Of a DNA stretch of 39,932 nucleotides, positions 16,570 to 25,905 are shown piece after piece. The notes beneath the pieces are model-generated. The model searched no databases and was not told the origin of the DNA. It saw only the letters and a program-made list of their open reading frames with translations. The stretch's first letter is position 1. Every line of letters starts with the position of its first letter. Position numbers and translations under genes: made by a program. The DNA is from Clostridiales bacterium (GTDB taxonomy: Bacteria > Bacillota > Clostridia > Lachnospirales > Lachnospiraceae): positions 1 to 39,932 of the forward strand of contig JAJBUL010000152.1 in the NCBI GenBank assembly GCA_020860365.1, written 5' to 3'.

Positions 16570-16588
16570 GAAATTTTCTTAAAATTTC
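16570..16588. other. AT-rich hairpin between converging toxin and virB6 ends
   Basis: GAAATTTT-CTT-AAAATTTC, a perfect 8-bp inverted repeat in the 39-bp gap between the toxin stop and the virB6 stop. It is too AT-rich to be a convincing terminator, but it is the only structure available to separate the converging transcripts. Confidence 0.4.
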
Positions 16589-16594
16589 ACGCAA

Positions 16595-16840
16595 TCATCC
16601 CAGCCCCAGGCACCGCCGCACTACTGTATCTGCCCCCTTCACACAGGCACACGCCGTTATCATCGGCAGGCAGTATTCACAGATTCCAAGCACTACGCCG
16701 ACCACTTCGCTGACGCTCCCGAATGCTGACGTGTCCTGGAACAATCCGTAGCTGATGTCGATTGCCAGGATAATCACCACTGCTTCCAGGCAATACCCGA
16801 TATACGTTCTCACCCACGCACTCCCGGCCTGTGAACACAC
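16595..16840 (-). CDS. virB6: C-terminal fragment of VirB6-like channel protein (after in-frame TGA)
   Basis: This 81-residue frame is the direct in-frame continuation of the upstream VirB6 fragment, separated only by a TGA at 16862-16864 and seven codons. It encodes AWVRTYIGYCLEAVVIILAI, then a membrane segment VVGVVLGICEYCLPMITACA and the basic end CVKGADTVVRRCLGLG. As I recall the family, these are the last segments of VirB6-like (CD0415/CD1112-type) proteins. The GTG start shown would allow reinitiation 21 nt after the stop behind GGCGG, but a separate functional protein is unlikely. Confidence 0.65.
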   Translation of the reverse strand: MCSQAGSAWVRTYIGYCLEAVVIILAIDISYGLFQDTSAFGSVSEVVGVVLGICEYCLPMITACACVKGADTVVRRCLGLG

Positions 16841-16861
16841 CCGTCCGCCAGCACACCCGGC

Positions 16862-17494
16862 TCACGCAACCGCGGCAAAGGGAATACAAAGCAGCATCTT
16901 GAATAGCCGCGACAAAACCGACAAAATCAACTGAACCGCGCATACGATAATGACAAGCCCACCGATCACGCCCCCGATCATTGCCACAATCCCATAAGCT
17001 AACCATGTACCGCCGTCCGCATCGGAACTTTCCAGCTCCTCTTTCATTTCATCAAATAGCCCGTCCGCATCCTCGGATTCAACTTCCGCTGATAAGGTCG
17101 AAACAAGGGCAGTCGCGCACCGCGTAATCCCTGTTGCCAATGTCAGGGAATTTACGATCAGCGACGCCGTAATTACATACCGGACAAAAAATCGGAACAT
17201 ACTTTCCAACGTAAAATTCGTCCGGATATCAATGCTTTCATTCAGCCATCCGAGCACAAAAAACAGCACCGCCAGGGCCGCCGCAACCGAAAGCATGGTG
17301 CTGTAAATGCTTCCGGTCACCGTCCCCCAGGCGTTGGAAACACTCATCGGATCTTTCTGCGCATACTGGAGGGCAATGCTTCCGCTGCCTTTCCAAACAT
17401 TGTACCCCGCGCTCATCATCCACTCCCCGACATTCATCATAGAACTGCCAAAACTCTCAAAGGCGGAGTTAATCGCATTGCTTATCAGTCCCAT
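16862..17494 (-). CDS. virB6: N-terminal part of VirB6-like polytopic channel protein (ends at in-frame TGA)
   Basis: A 210-residue membrane protein starting MGLISNAINSAFESFGSSM. Membrane segments are visible at about 64-84 (STMLSVAAALAVLFFVLGW), 104-124 (YVITASLIVNSLTLATG) and 168-190 (IVAMIGGVIGGLVIIVCAV). It stops after LLCIPFAAVA, in the middle of a conserved-looking stretch, and the frame continues after the stop to give about 299 residues, the usual VirB6-like size. VirB6 proteins form the inner-membrane channel of the secretion system. It follows the VirB2-like gene and precedes prgI, the expected order. The stop may be a nonsense mutation (Leu TTA to TGA), an assembly error or a recoded codon. 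Confidence 0.8.
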   Translation of the reverse strand: MGLISNAINSAFESFGSSMMNVGEWMMSAGYNVWKGSGSIALQYAQKDPMSVSNAWGTVTGSIYSTMLSVAAALAVLFFVLGWLNESIDIRTNFTLESMFRFFVRYVITASLIVNSLTLATGITRCATALVSTLSAEVESEDADGLFDEMKEELESSDADGGTWLAYGIVAMIGGVIGGLVIIVCAVQLILSVLSRLFKMLLCIPFAAVA

Positions 17495-17584
17495 GGCAGG
17501 TAACCTCCCCTCTCAAAAAATTGTCGATCGGATAAGGGTATATTCACTCCTGTCCGCAATATCGGCCTTTTTGCTGCATCTTCA

Positions 17585-17920
17585 TCAGGAAACCGAAACC
17601 CCAAGCATACTCATCAGCGTTCCGGCGCCGACCATAATCAGCCCCGCAATAATCCTTTTCAGCGCAGAAGTCTGCTGCGTCCCGTCGTGGGACTGATAAC
17701 CATTCGCAAACTCAAAAATGCCCCACGCCGTAACGATCACCCCAGCCGCCTGGATAATCGAAAGCACAAATGAATTAAGGCTGTTGATCTGGCTCACTAC
17801 ACTCGTAGCGTGAGCTGTCCTCTGAACCGTCACCGCGGCCAACGGAGCCACAGCCAATGCCTTTGATGCCGCGCTTTTTAACCCCTTTCCAATTTTCTGG
17901 AATGCTTTTTTGTTCATCAT
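17585..17920 (-). CDS. Maff2/VirB2-like small membrane (pilin-type) protein
   Basis: A 111-residue protein (MMNKKAFQKIGKGLKSAAS) with a basic N-terminus. Two hydrophobic segments follow (about 44-68, INSLNSFVLSIIQAAGVIVT, and 88-108, RIIAGLIMVGAGTLMSMLGV), separated by the loop EFANGYQSHDGTQQTSALK. This two-helix hairpin with a short polar loop matches VirB2-like pilins and the Maff2-type proteins of Firmicute ICEs. It is longer at the N-terminus than the roughly 70-residue Maff2 proteins, and the AHATSV stretch near 36-41 could be a processing site. The ribosome site AGAGGGA lies upstream. It starts 83 nt after the adhesin stop and is followed by virB6. Confidence 0.75.
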   Translation of the reverse strand: MMNKKAFQKIGKGLKSAASKALAVAPLAAVTVQRTAHATSVVSQINSLNSFVLSIIQAAGVIVTAWGIFEFANGYQSHDGTQQTSALKRIIAGLIMVGAGTLMSMLGVSVS

Positions 17921-17951
17921 AATCTAAAATTCCCTCTTTCACTTTTAGCCA

Positions 17952-17979
17952 GTACAGGCTCCCTGCAGGGAGCCTGTAC
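17952..17979. repeat. Perfect 28-nt palindrome between adhesin and pilin genes
   Basis: GTACAGGCTCCC, loop TGCA, then GGGAGCCTGTAC: a 12-bp perfect stem lying in the short gap after the adhesin terminator. It has no T run on either strand, so it is more likely an mRNA-processing or stability hairpin than a terminator. Confidence 0.75.
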
Positions 17980-17983
17980 ATAT

Positions 17984-18009
17984 GAAAAGCCTGAGCAAAA
18001 ACTCAGACT
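17984..18009 (-). terminator. Terminator overlapping the adhesin stop codon
   Basis: On the minus strand AGTCTGAG pairs with CTCAGGCT (8 bp, one G-U) across TTTTTG, then TTTT. It would partly terminate adhesin mRNA before the pilin and virB6 genes. Confidence 0.6.
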
Positions 18010-21000
18010 CTCCTTCTTCTTTTTACGGCAACTGCCACGAGCAGCGCCGCTCCCGCCATCATTGCCAGAAGCGCCGGAAGATAGCGGAATCCATCGCCGG
18101 TATTCACGGATGATGACGTAAGCGAGCCCGACAAGCTGCTGGTACTGCTCTTTCCGGTCAGGTCAACCGTCGCCTCTTTGGGCGAATCGTACATCGTGAC
18201 ATACTGGTCTTCCGCCGAATCAACCACCTCAAAGGTGATGGTTTCCGCCAGCTCGTATCCATCCGGGGCTGTCACTTCCGTCAGCGTGTATGTCCCCGAT
18301 TGCATCCCAGCAATGGTATGCTCCTCATCCGTTGACGTCCACTCATCCACAACATTGCCATCCTCATCTTTTACCACCAGGGAGGCACCTGCAAGTTCTT
18401 CCTCATTTGTAATATCTTTCTTACTGATAATGACAATGTTCTTCGGCATATGGCTGTTTATGATGGTAAACGTATAGTCGTCCGCGCTTGCGTCAATGGC
18501 TGATTCATATCCTTCCACTTCTTCTTCGGTAACCGTGTAAAGGATCTCCTCACCCTCGTTCATATAAACCGGAAGTCCGGTGAGAATTTCAACAAAACCG
18601 CCTTCTTCGGTCAGTTCCAGCTCGTACACACTGCCGTCTGTCCCGGTCAGAGTTACAGAAATGCTGTCCGGCCTGATGCCATCACGGTCATTGTAATCTG
18701 CCCATTCCTTACAGATAACCAGGTCAACCACCGCAGGGATATGGTTATTTGTCACCGTAAATGTGTAACCATCCTCCCCTTTTAGGATTTCATCGGAATA
18801 GCCGTCCACCGCGGTTTCCTGCAGCGAATAATCAATCTGCTCACCCTTGTTCCAGTAAACCGGCAGATCTGTGAAAGTATATGTCCATTCGGTTTCTTCT
18901 GTAAGCACCGCGCTGTAACGGCTGCCGTCTGAACCGGTCAGAACCACTTCCACCTCATCCGGACGGACGCCGTCCTGGTTTTCCGCGTCCTCCCATGTCT
19001 TTGTAACTGTGATATCCGTTTTTGCGGTTTCATGGGTGTTGGTAAAGGTAAACCCATAGCCATCCTCTGTCGTCACAAGCTCCGCATCATAATTCGCCGT
19101 ATTATCCTCAGCAATCGTATAGGTAATCTTTTCCCCATGGTTGAAATATACAGGCAGGTTGGTGATCACCGCCGCCCAGCCGGTTTCCTCAGTCAGGTCG
19201 GCTTCATAGCTTTTCCCGTCCGAGCCATTTAAGGTAATATGCAGGAAATCCGCGCGGACACCATCACGGTTGTCATCGTCATTCCAGATTTTCTTCACAT
19301 TCACCTCGGTAGTCTCCGGTTCATGCGTGTTGGTAATCGCAAAGCTATAGCCTTCCTCCCCTGCTGCGATCTCCGTCTCGTATCCATCCACCGTCATTTC
19401 TTCCAGGGAATACTCTGCAAGCTCGCCTTCGTTGTAATACACGAAAACATCCTCAAAGGTATAAGCCCAGCCATTTTCAGCAGAAAGCTCCGCCTCATAG
19501 CTTACACCGCTGCTCGTTTTCAGCGTCACCGTAATGCTCTCCGGGCGCAGGCCATCCTGATCATCGTTGTCATCCCAGGTTTTCGTCACCGGGATGGAAA
19601 TTGTCGCCGGTTCATGCGTATTTGTGACTGTGAAAATATAACCTGTCTCATTCACGCTCACCGCAGTTTCATATCCTTCCACAGCATCCTCACTTACCGA
19701 GTACACAACGGTTGTGCCGTGATTGTAGTATACGGGCAGGCCGGTGAAAAGATACGAATATCCGTTTTCTTTCGTCAGATCTGCCTCATAGCTTCCTCCA
19801 TCCGTCCCGGAAAGCACCACATGGATGGTCTCCGGACGGATGCCGTCACGGTTGCTGTCATCATCCCATGCCTTTACGATTACCACATCCGTCACTGCCG
19901 GGATATGGTTGTTGGTCACGGTAAAGCTGTAACCGTCCTCACCCGCAATGACTTCATCTGAATAAGCGTCTACCTCTTTTTCCTGCAGCGAATAGGTGAT
20001 AACTATACCCTCATTCCAGTAAACCGGAAGACTTTTAAACGTATAACTCCAGTCCCCGGATGCTGTCAGCACCGCTTCCCGTACCGTGCCGTCTGACCCG
20101 GTCAAGACCACGGTAATCTCTTCCGTGCGCACACCATCCTGGTCATCTGCGTCATCCCAGATTTTCTCGACCGGAATATCAATAGTAGCGATCTCGTGGG
20201 TATTCGTCACCGTGAAATGGTTCTCGCTGTCTGCTTCGCTTACCGCACGAACATAATCACTTACCGGGCTTTCTTCCAGCGTATATTTGATTTTTGTCCC
20301 CTCGTTCCAATACACTGGCAGGTCGCTAAAGGTATAGTTCCACCCGTCATCCTCCGCGAGTTTTGCTACGCGCTCTGACCCATCTGAGCCGATCAGTTTC
20401 ACTTCCACGCTGTCCGGACGCACACCGTCGCGGTTGCTGTCATCGTCCCAGACCTTGGAGACGGTATATTCTGTGGTTTCTGCTGTGTGGGTATTGGTCA
20501 CTACAATGCGGTAGCCGTCTTTCCACGTGCCATCCAGTGCGGAATAAGACACCGTATATCCGGCAACCTCTTCCTCCGTTACGGAATAGGTAACTGCTTT
20601 TCCGTAAGCATAAGCCGGCAGGCCAGTAAATGTCACTCCCTGCTTCGAGGCATTGGCGCGGATCGTCCCGGATTTTGTCACGACGGTGACTGTCTCCCCA
20701 TTTTCATTTACCACTGTCCCGGTCAGGTTGACGGTCACATCCGTGCGTAGGCCGTCCTGGTTATCGTTATCCTTCCAGGCTTTCTCCACGGTTACGGAAG
20801 TCTCTGCACTCTCATTCTCAATCACCAGTTCCCCGTCCAGTGTTTCACCGTCAACCGTGAGGTAACTCACCCAGCCGCTCTCTGATGTTTTTCCAAGGAT
20901 TTGTATTTTCCACGTCTCCGCAGATGACTCATAGCCATCCGGCGCCTGGTATTCCACAAGGGTATAGGTGCCAAACGGCAGGCCATTCACCGCCAGAGTG

Positions 21001-24000
21001 CCGTCTGATCCGGTCGTCAGCTTGCAGGCAGCACTGACTTTTTCTTTCGTCCCGGAATAGGTTCCATTTTCAAAGGTCAGGTACTGCCCATCTGCGTTTT
21101 TCAGCACATAGACCGCTCCACTCAATGCCGTACCTGTCCCTGATTCCACTTTTTTCAGGGAAAAGCCAGATGTAAATGCGATCAGGCCTGCGTCGTTATG
21201 GCTGCTCTCGTAAAAGTAAGCATACATCTCATCCAGTTCCGGAAGGGTAATACCGCTGATGTAAGCGTACGCAATCCCGGAGCCATCCTCGTAAACAGAA
21301 GCGGTCGCATCCGAATCCACTGTATCATCTTCCCCGGCATCCTGCGCAGTCAGGCCATAGCCATCCATCCCGGAGAAAACAACATAGTATGTCCCGGCTT
21401 CGAGGTCAGTAAACTGATAACCGCCATCCTTGCCTGTGGTAACCGCAGCCACCTCATTTCCAAGGACATCGTATGCTGTATAGAGTTTCGCGCCACTGAT
21501 GGTCACCGCTGCTTTCTTCGATGACGCATATCCGGAAACGTTCGTCCGGTACAGCGTAGCGGTAACTCCGGAGAACAGAGCCTCTGTTTCTCCACGGATT
21601 CCATCGCTGTCTGCGTCCACCCATGCAAGGCCGCTGACCGTGCGCTGCACAACCTGCGCCGCAACCGTGTTGCTCTCTACCATGGCCACCTGTCCGGTCG
21701 CGTGCTCATAGAAAGAGTTTGCGTAAAGGTCGCCCGGATTCTGTGACAGTCCATCTGCATCCATCAGGAAATTTCCAGAGCCATCCTGCACGGTCAGCGT
21801 CACAGTAATTTTCAGATACTCCTGTGCTTTCACCGTCCCGATGTCAAACAGCAGCCCTGCCACATCGCTTAACGCGAGTCCGGAATAAGTAACCGTCGTC
21901 CCATCTGTGGAACCGCCGCTTACAGTCTTCCAGGAAAGGCTGTCCGACCCTTTTAGAATTGTCTCCGCCTGAGAGGTGTCCCTCGCGGATTCACTCCCCG
22001 TCCAGCGGATTTCCATGCTGTCCTTTACCGTACTGTAAGTTTCTTTTGCATTGGAAAAATCTACCGTGATACTGTCAACCGCATAACTGCCGCTGAACGA
22101 AGTATCCCTGCCATCCCCATTGTACGGAAGAATATCATACAGGACAACACCATCCACATCTTCCTCCGCGCTGTTTCCATAACGAATGATGTAAGTGATC
22201 GAATCGCCCTCTTCCACCAGGGCACTCTCCACTGCTTTCGAAACCGATGAAGTCGCCAGCTTGATCACGCTGATTGTCGTCTCTGAATAATTCCCATGAG
22301 CCGTGTTGATGGAACGGTCATCCTTGTCGGAAGTAATCGTTGCTGCGATCGTAAGCGTGTCATTGTTCTGCACGTCGTTCGCGGTTCCGGCCTCACCAAT
22401 CAGACAGGAAAGCGTGATATCCTCCATCGCCTCCCCAATCGTCTGGTTCTCCACCAGCCAGGTAATGGTGCTCGTCCCGTCCTCGTTTTCCACAACGGAA
22501 GCCGGGGCCAGGCTTGCGCTGTTCATGACATAGCTCAGGTCAGAAGGCAAGATAGCCGTAATGGTCACGTCCGTTGTATCTGTGGAAGACTCTACTTCAG
22601 TATTTGCCGAAACCACTGACACGGACGGATGGATCACATAAGTCACCGTCCGTTCCCCGGCATCCAGGTCATAGACCGATTTCGTCGTCGTCCCGCCCGC
22701 GGTTGTGGTCGTATCTGCTACTTTAATGGAAACACCCGTCTTACAGCCGATGATCAGGCAGGAATTTCCATAAATATATCCGCCCGAATGGCCGGAGACG
22801 ATACTGCCATCCTGATATACCGATTTACCATAATCGGTATACAGCTTGTAGGTCGGCGCGGTATATCCATCGATGTAGCTTCCCTCGCTAAAGGAGGAAT
22901 CACCAAGGCCGTACGCCCCGTTCCCGTAGGACACTTCCGTCCAGGAAAGGGCGTCGATGTCTTCGCCCCAGCAGCGCACATCATTGGTTGTCTGGTAAAC
23001 CGTGCCGATTTCTGCATCGGAAGTCACCTGCACATACATCTGGAAATTCAACGCAGATGCATCTGAAGCGCCCTGATAAATCTTGCTGTCCCGAACCTCG
23101 TACAGGAAACCTACGCAGGTGTACCCGGCCGCGTTCAGGGCGTCAATGCTGTCAAAATAGATCAGCTGTTCCTCACGGGTGGCATTCATCTCCGCATCGC
23201 TTGTCCACCCCGTCTTATCCGGTTTCGCAGCAAAAAGCACCGTCACACGCCCTACAGAACTCTCTGCATTTGTCACATACGTGGATGCGTATGTGGTTGT
23301 CCCCGCCGGGATTTCAAACGCCTCATCATCAAACTTCTGTAAAATATTGACAGAGGAAAGGTATCCATCCCCGCTGTAATCCAGGGTCGAGCTGATCCGG
23401 AGCATCTGGCCGTTATAGGCATAGGAATCCCCATAGGACCACACGGAAGCAATCTGACCGCCTGTTTCCGTATAAAAATAGTTCCGTTTGGAAATGCTGC
23501 CGCTCGGATACAGCGTCACATTCATGCCACTCCTATCATCCGCGCTGTTCTGATCTTCCGTTGTCACCTGGCCAGAAGCAGATACCGCATTTACGTTTCC
23601 AGTCTCAATCGTAAAATACAGGTTGGAAGTGGTATCTACGCTGCGGGCAAACTGGACAACAAACTGCACATATCCAGCGGAAAAGCAGCCAACGTTCGCT
23701 CCGTATACAATCGTCCCGGATGTATTGCCACAATTGTTGGTCGGAAAGTCCAGGTCTTCCAGGTCAAAGGAATAGCCGGATACCGTGACATGGTAAACAT
23801 TCGAGCTCTGTGAATCCTGGCTGATCGACCAGCTGCCCCCGTCATAGCAGGCATATTCTGTATCTGTCGCGCCCCCACTGTTCCACGGCTGCGCCCAGGT
23901 TCCATACGTGGATGTGGATTTCCCGCCCACTCCCATCTGCCGGCCAAGGGTACCGGTTGTACCAAGCCCGCCACTTGCGTTTTCCCTGTAATCCCAAAGG

Positions 24001-25781
24001 ATCGGCGTATAGTTCTCTTCCCCGGTGACATCCTCATTATCCAGGGATTCCGTCACCGTCAGGTCAAAGGAAAACTCCCCTGTGGGAAGCTCAATCCCTT
24101 TCAGTCCCTTATCCGAAGAAGTGTTGTAAAGCTGCAGTGTCAACGCATAGCCTTCCAGACGGCCATATACGGAACCCTCCGTGTCAGAGTCGCTTGCCGT
24201 TCCTGTTTCCGTATTAAAATACCCCAGGTAGTCACAGGTACTGGCTTTCGTCAGCTTGACATTATAACGGGGCGCTGCCGTCACAGTCACGGAATCCCCG
24301 GTGATCGTGCGGGAAAGGTCCTCCTCATTCCCTTCCATCCAGACCGTGAAAGTCGGCTGGAGCACATCTCCGTTCTGCGCCGCTTTTACATAAATACCAA
24401 CGCTCAATGTACCGGCACCCGGAATCGCGTTGCTGTCACCGTTTTGGGAAAGATAACGTTTCCCGGTCAGGATCTGCGCGTTCACCGTTTTGCTGCTGTC
24501 CCAGGAGGTAGAAGTTGTCCCGTCCGCATACACATACGTGATCACCCGGTCCACGCACCAGTTCAATGTATCCGTGTTAAACTCTGCCTTTGACGGGTCG
24601 CAGTCCAGGGTGAACTCTACCATCATATACGCCTCATCCACCGTCTGGGATGTATTCATCAGGGCGGTTGTATACTCCAGCGTATAATTCACATAATCAA
24701 AGGTACGCACGATGTGGTTGCTGGCGCTGCTGTCATTACCCGCCTCATCATCCGAATCAAACGGCGCAGTTCCGTCCTTCAGGCTCTTAACCGCCAGACC
24801 GGAAACATAGCTCTTATTCTCATTCAGGCCGCTGCCGGTGCTTTCCTCTTCCAGGGAAAGAAGCATGATCTCCCCATCCAGTGACTCTTCCGTCTCTGTC
24901 TCCATCTCAGATTCCGAATCGTCCGTGCTGCTATCCATTCCTGATTCTGTATCCGCAGCCTCCGTCTCAGCCCCGGTTTCATCGGATTCCTGGTTCCTGT
25001 CTGTCTCAGCCTGCGTTCCTGTATCAGATACCTGATCCGTCTGCGCTTCCCCCGCTGTTTCAACAGTAACCACCGTATCTGATTCTGACAGTCCCGCCAG
25101 GGTATCCGATTCCGTAGATGTGTCCTCTGACTCAGATGCTGTGCCTGATTCTAAACCTGCTGATTCAGTTCCTGTCAAAGCATCCGTAATGGAATCAGCT
25201 GTGCTTTCGGTGTCTGCCACGGAAGCACTCTCCGCTGAAACTTCAATACTTCCTCCTGACGTACCCACTTGCGGATCAGGGTCACCATCATCGGAATCTT
25301 CGGAGTCGTCACTGCCGCTTCCCTCATCAGAAACAGCGCTTGCACTGTCTGATTCTGATTCTTTTACAGTAATCACACGTGAAATCTGATAAGTTGGACT
25401 GCCACTTACAGGCTCCACATAATAGACCGCCTGGTATGTGTCAGCACGGTTGGTCGTGAAGGCATAGCCGCTCTCACTTTTGGCTTCATGGAGCGTGATC
25501 TCCACCTTTTCTTCCTTATAAGAAAGGCCGTCAAAATCCTCCTCTGGGTTAAAGCTGCTGCCATACCCGACCACAATATCTTCTGCGGTCACAATCTCAT
25601 CCTCATCCAGCTTCTCCAGGACATCTTCCAGCTCCGGAACCTCCGCCTCCAATGCAGATGAATCATTTGCACTTCCCGCTGCATAAGCCACAAGCGGCGA
25701 TCCCTCCAACGAAAAAGCGCTCACCACGGAAAGAATCCCGGCAAGCGCACGTCTAATCTTCTTTTTTATCAAGCTGCTCAT
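18003..25781 (-). CDS. Giant wall-anchored adhesin with SdrD-B, SpaA-like and eight Cna-B domains
   Basis: A 2,592-residue surface protein. The start at 25781 (MSSLIKKKIRRALAGILSV) is preferred because GTGAGGA precedes it; a GTG at 25802 is possible. It has a signal peptide (1 to about 35, ending VAYAAG), an acidic Ser/Asp/Glu/Thr-rich stretch (about 130-320), and a large beta-rich head (about 330-1380). An SdrD_B-like domain (GLAWVDADSDGIRGETE) and a SpaA-like domain (GFSLKKVESGTGTALSGAVY) follow, then eight Cna-B repeats and a last SpaA-like domain. The sorting signal is VNTGD, then a membrane helix and KRRRRV; there is no LPXTG. By analogy with conjugative adhesins it probably sticks mating cells together. 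It opens the transfer operon. The dedicated sortase is likely the one at 28965-29816. Confidence 0.92.
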   Translation of the reverse strand: MSSLIKKKIRRALAGILSVVSAFSLEGSPLVAYAAGSANDSSALEAEVPELEDVLEKLDEDEIVTAEDIVVGYGSSFNPEEDFDGLSYKEEKVEITLHEAKSESGYAFTTNRADTYQAVYYVEPVSGSPTYQISRVITVKESESDSASAVSDEGSGSDDSEDSDDGDPDPQVGTSGGSIEVSAESASVADTESTADSITDALTGTESAGLESGTASESEDTSTESDTLAGLSESDTVVTVETAGEAQTDQVSDTGTQAETDRNQESDETGAETEAADTESGMDSSTDDSESEMETETEESLDGEIMLLSLEEESTGSGLNENKSYVSGLAVKSLKDGTAPFDSDDEAGNDSSASNHIVRTFDYVNYTLEYTTALMNTSQTVDEAYMMVEFTLDCDPSKAEFNTDTLNWCVDRVITYVYADGTTSTSWDSSKTVNAQILTGKRYLSQNGDSNAIPGAGTLSVGIYVKAAQNGDVLQPTFTVWMEGNEEDLSRTITGDSVTVTAAPRYNVKLTKASTCDYLGYFNTETGTASDSDTEGSVYGRLEGYALTLQLYNTSSDKGLKGIELPTGEFSFDLTVTESLDNEDVTGEENYTPILWDYRENASGGLGTTGTLGRQMGVGGKSTSTYGTWAQPWNSGGATDTEYACYDGGSWSISQDSQSSNVYHVTVSGYSFDLEDLDFPTNNCGNTSGTIVYGANVGCFSAGYVQFVVQFARSVDTTSNLYFTIETGNVNAVSASGQVTTEDQNSADDRSGMNVTLYPSGSISKRNYFYTETGGQIASVWSYGDSYAYNGQMLRISSTLDYSGDGYLSSVNILQKFDDEAFEIPAGTTTYASTYVTNAESSVGRVTVLFAAKPDKTGWTSDAEMNATREEQLIYFDSIDALNAAGYTCVGFLYEVRDSKIYQGASDASALNFQMYVQVTSDAEIGTVYQTTNDVRCWGEDIDALSWTEVSYGNGAYGLGDSSFSEGSYIDGYTAPTYKLYTDYGKSVYQDGSIVSGHSGGYIYGNSCLIIGCKTGVSIKVADTTTTAGGTTTKSVYDLDAGERTVTYVIHPSVSVVSANTEVESSTDTTDVTITAILPSDLSYVMNSASLAPASVVENEDGTSTITWLVENQTIGEAMEDITLSCLIGEAGTANDVQNNDTLTIAATITSDKDDRSINTAHGNYSETTISVIKLATSSVSKAVESALVEEGDSITYIIRYGNSAEEDVDGVVLYDILPYNGDGRDTSFSGSYAVDSITVDFSNAKETYSTVKDSMEIRWTGSESARDTSQAETILKGSDSLSWKTVSGGSTDGTTVTYSGLALSDVAGLLFDIGTVKAQEYLKITVTLTVQDGSGNFLMDADGLSQNPGDLYANSFYEHATGQVAMVESNTVAAQVVQRTVSGLAWVDADSDGIRGETEALFSGVTATLYRTNVSGYASSKKAAVTISGAKLYTAYDVLGNEVAAVTTGKDGGYQFTDLEAGTYYVVFSGMDGYGLTAQDAGEDDTVDSDATASVYEDGSGIAYAYISGITLPELDEMYAYFYESSHNDAGLIAFTSGFSLKKVESGTGTALSGAVYVLKNADGQYLTFENGTYSGTKEKVSAACKLTTGSDGTLAVNGLPFGTYTLVEYQAPDGYESSAETWKIQILGKTSESGWVSYLTVDGETLDGELVIENESAETSVTVEKAWKDNDNQDGLRTDVTVNLTGTVVNENGETVTVVTKSGTIRANASKQGVTFTGLPAYAYGKAVTYSVTEEEVAGYTVSYSALDGTWKDGYRIVVTNTHTAETTEYTVSKVWDDDSNRDGVRPDSVEVKLIGSDGSERVAKLAEDDGWNYTFSDLPVYWNEGTKIKYTLEESPVSDYVRAVSEADSENHFTVTNTHEIATIDIPVEKIWDDADDQDGVRTEEITVVLTGSDGTVREAVLTASGDWSYTFKSLPVYWNEGIVITYSLQEKEVDAYSDEVIAGEDGYSFTVTNNHIPAVTDVVIVKAWDDDSNRDGIRPETIHVVLSGTDGGSYEADLTKENGYSYLFTGLPVYYNHGTTVVYSVSEDAVEGYETAVSVNETGYIFTVTNTHEPATISIPVTKTWDDNDDQDGLRPESITVTLKTSSGVSYEAELSAENGWAYTFEDVFVYYNEGELAEYSLEEMTVDGYETEIAAGEEGYSFAITNTHEPETTEVNVKKIWNDDDNRDGVRADFLHITLNGSDGKSYEADLTEETGWAAVITNLPVYFNHGEKITYTIAEDNTANYDAELVTTEDGYGFTFTNTHETAKTDITVTKTWEDAENQDGVRPDEVEVVLTGSDGSRYSAVLTEETEWTYTFTDLPVYWNKGEQIDYSLQETAVDGYSDEILKGEDGYTFTVTNNHIPAVVDLVICKEWADYNDRDGIRPDSISVTLTGTDGSVYELELTEEGGFVEILTGLPVYMNEGEEILYTVTEEEVEGYESAIDASADDYTFTIINSHMPKNIVIISKKDITNEEELAGASLVVKDEDGNVVDEWTSTDEEHTIAGMQSGTYTLTEVTAPDGYELAETITFEVVDSAEDQYVTMYDSPKEATVDLTGKSSTSSLSGSLTSSSVNTGDGFRYLPALLAMMAGAALLVAVAVKRRRRV
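18450..20810 (-). repeat. Eight tandem Cna-B domain repeats, about 290 bp each
   Basis: Each unit begins with a K-x-W-x-D core near 20770, 20445, 20150, 19865, 19570, 19280, 18990 and 18700, and ends with VTNTH or VTNNH. The first unit is slightly longer. The hexapeptide after the tryptophan alternates between Q and R forms along the array (NQDG, NRDG, DQDG, NRDG, DQDG, NRDG, NQDG, DRDG). This suggests growth by duplication of two-domain blocks. The repeats form the stalk of the adhesin. Confidence 0.85.
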
Positions 25782-25905
25782 AAAGTCCTCACTTTCTCTC
25801 ACTCTGTGGTCAACCGCCGCATCTTCTTCCTACAACATATTGCCTCGTTCCAGCCCTCTTCTGTCGGGCGCTTCGTTTACATTTTCTATCACTCCTTTCT
25901 TTCGG

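Noticed and set aside
18003-18120. LPXTG anchor in the adhesin
   Set aside because: The C-terminal signal reads VNTGD before the membrane helix; no LPXTG is present.
19032-23066. Long plus-strand ORFs antisense to the adhesin (for example 19239-19961)
   Set aside because: They are shadows of the repetitive adhesin reading frame with no ribosome sites; the minus-strand frame has clear domains throughout.
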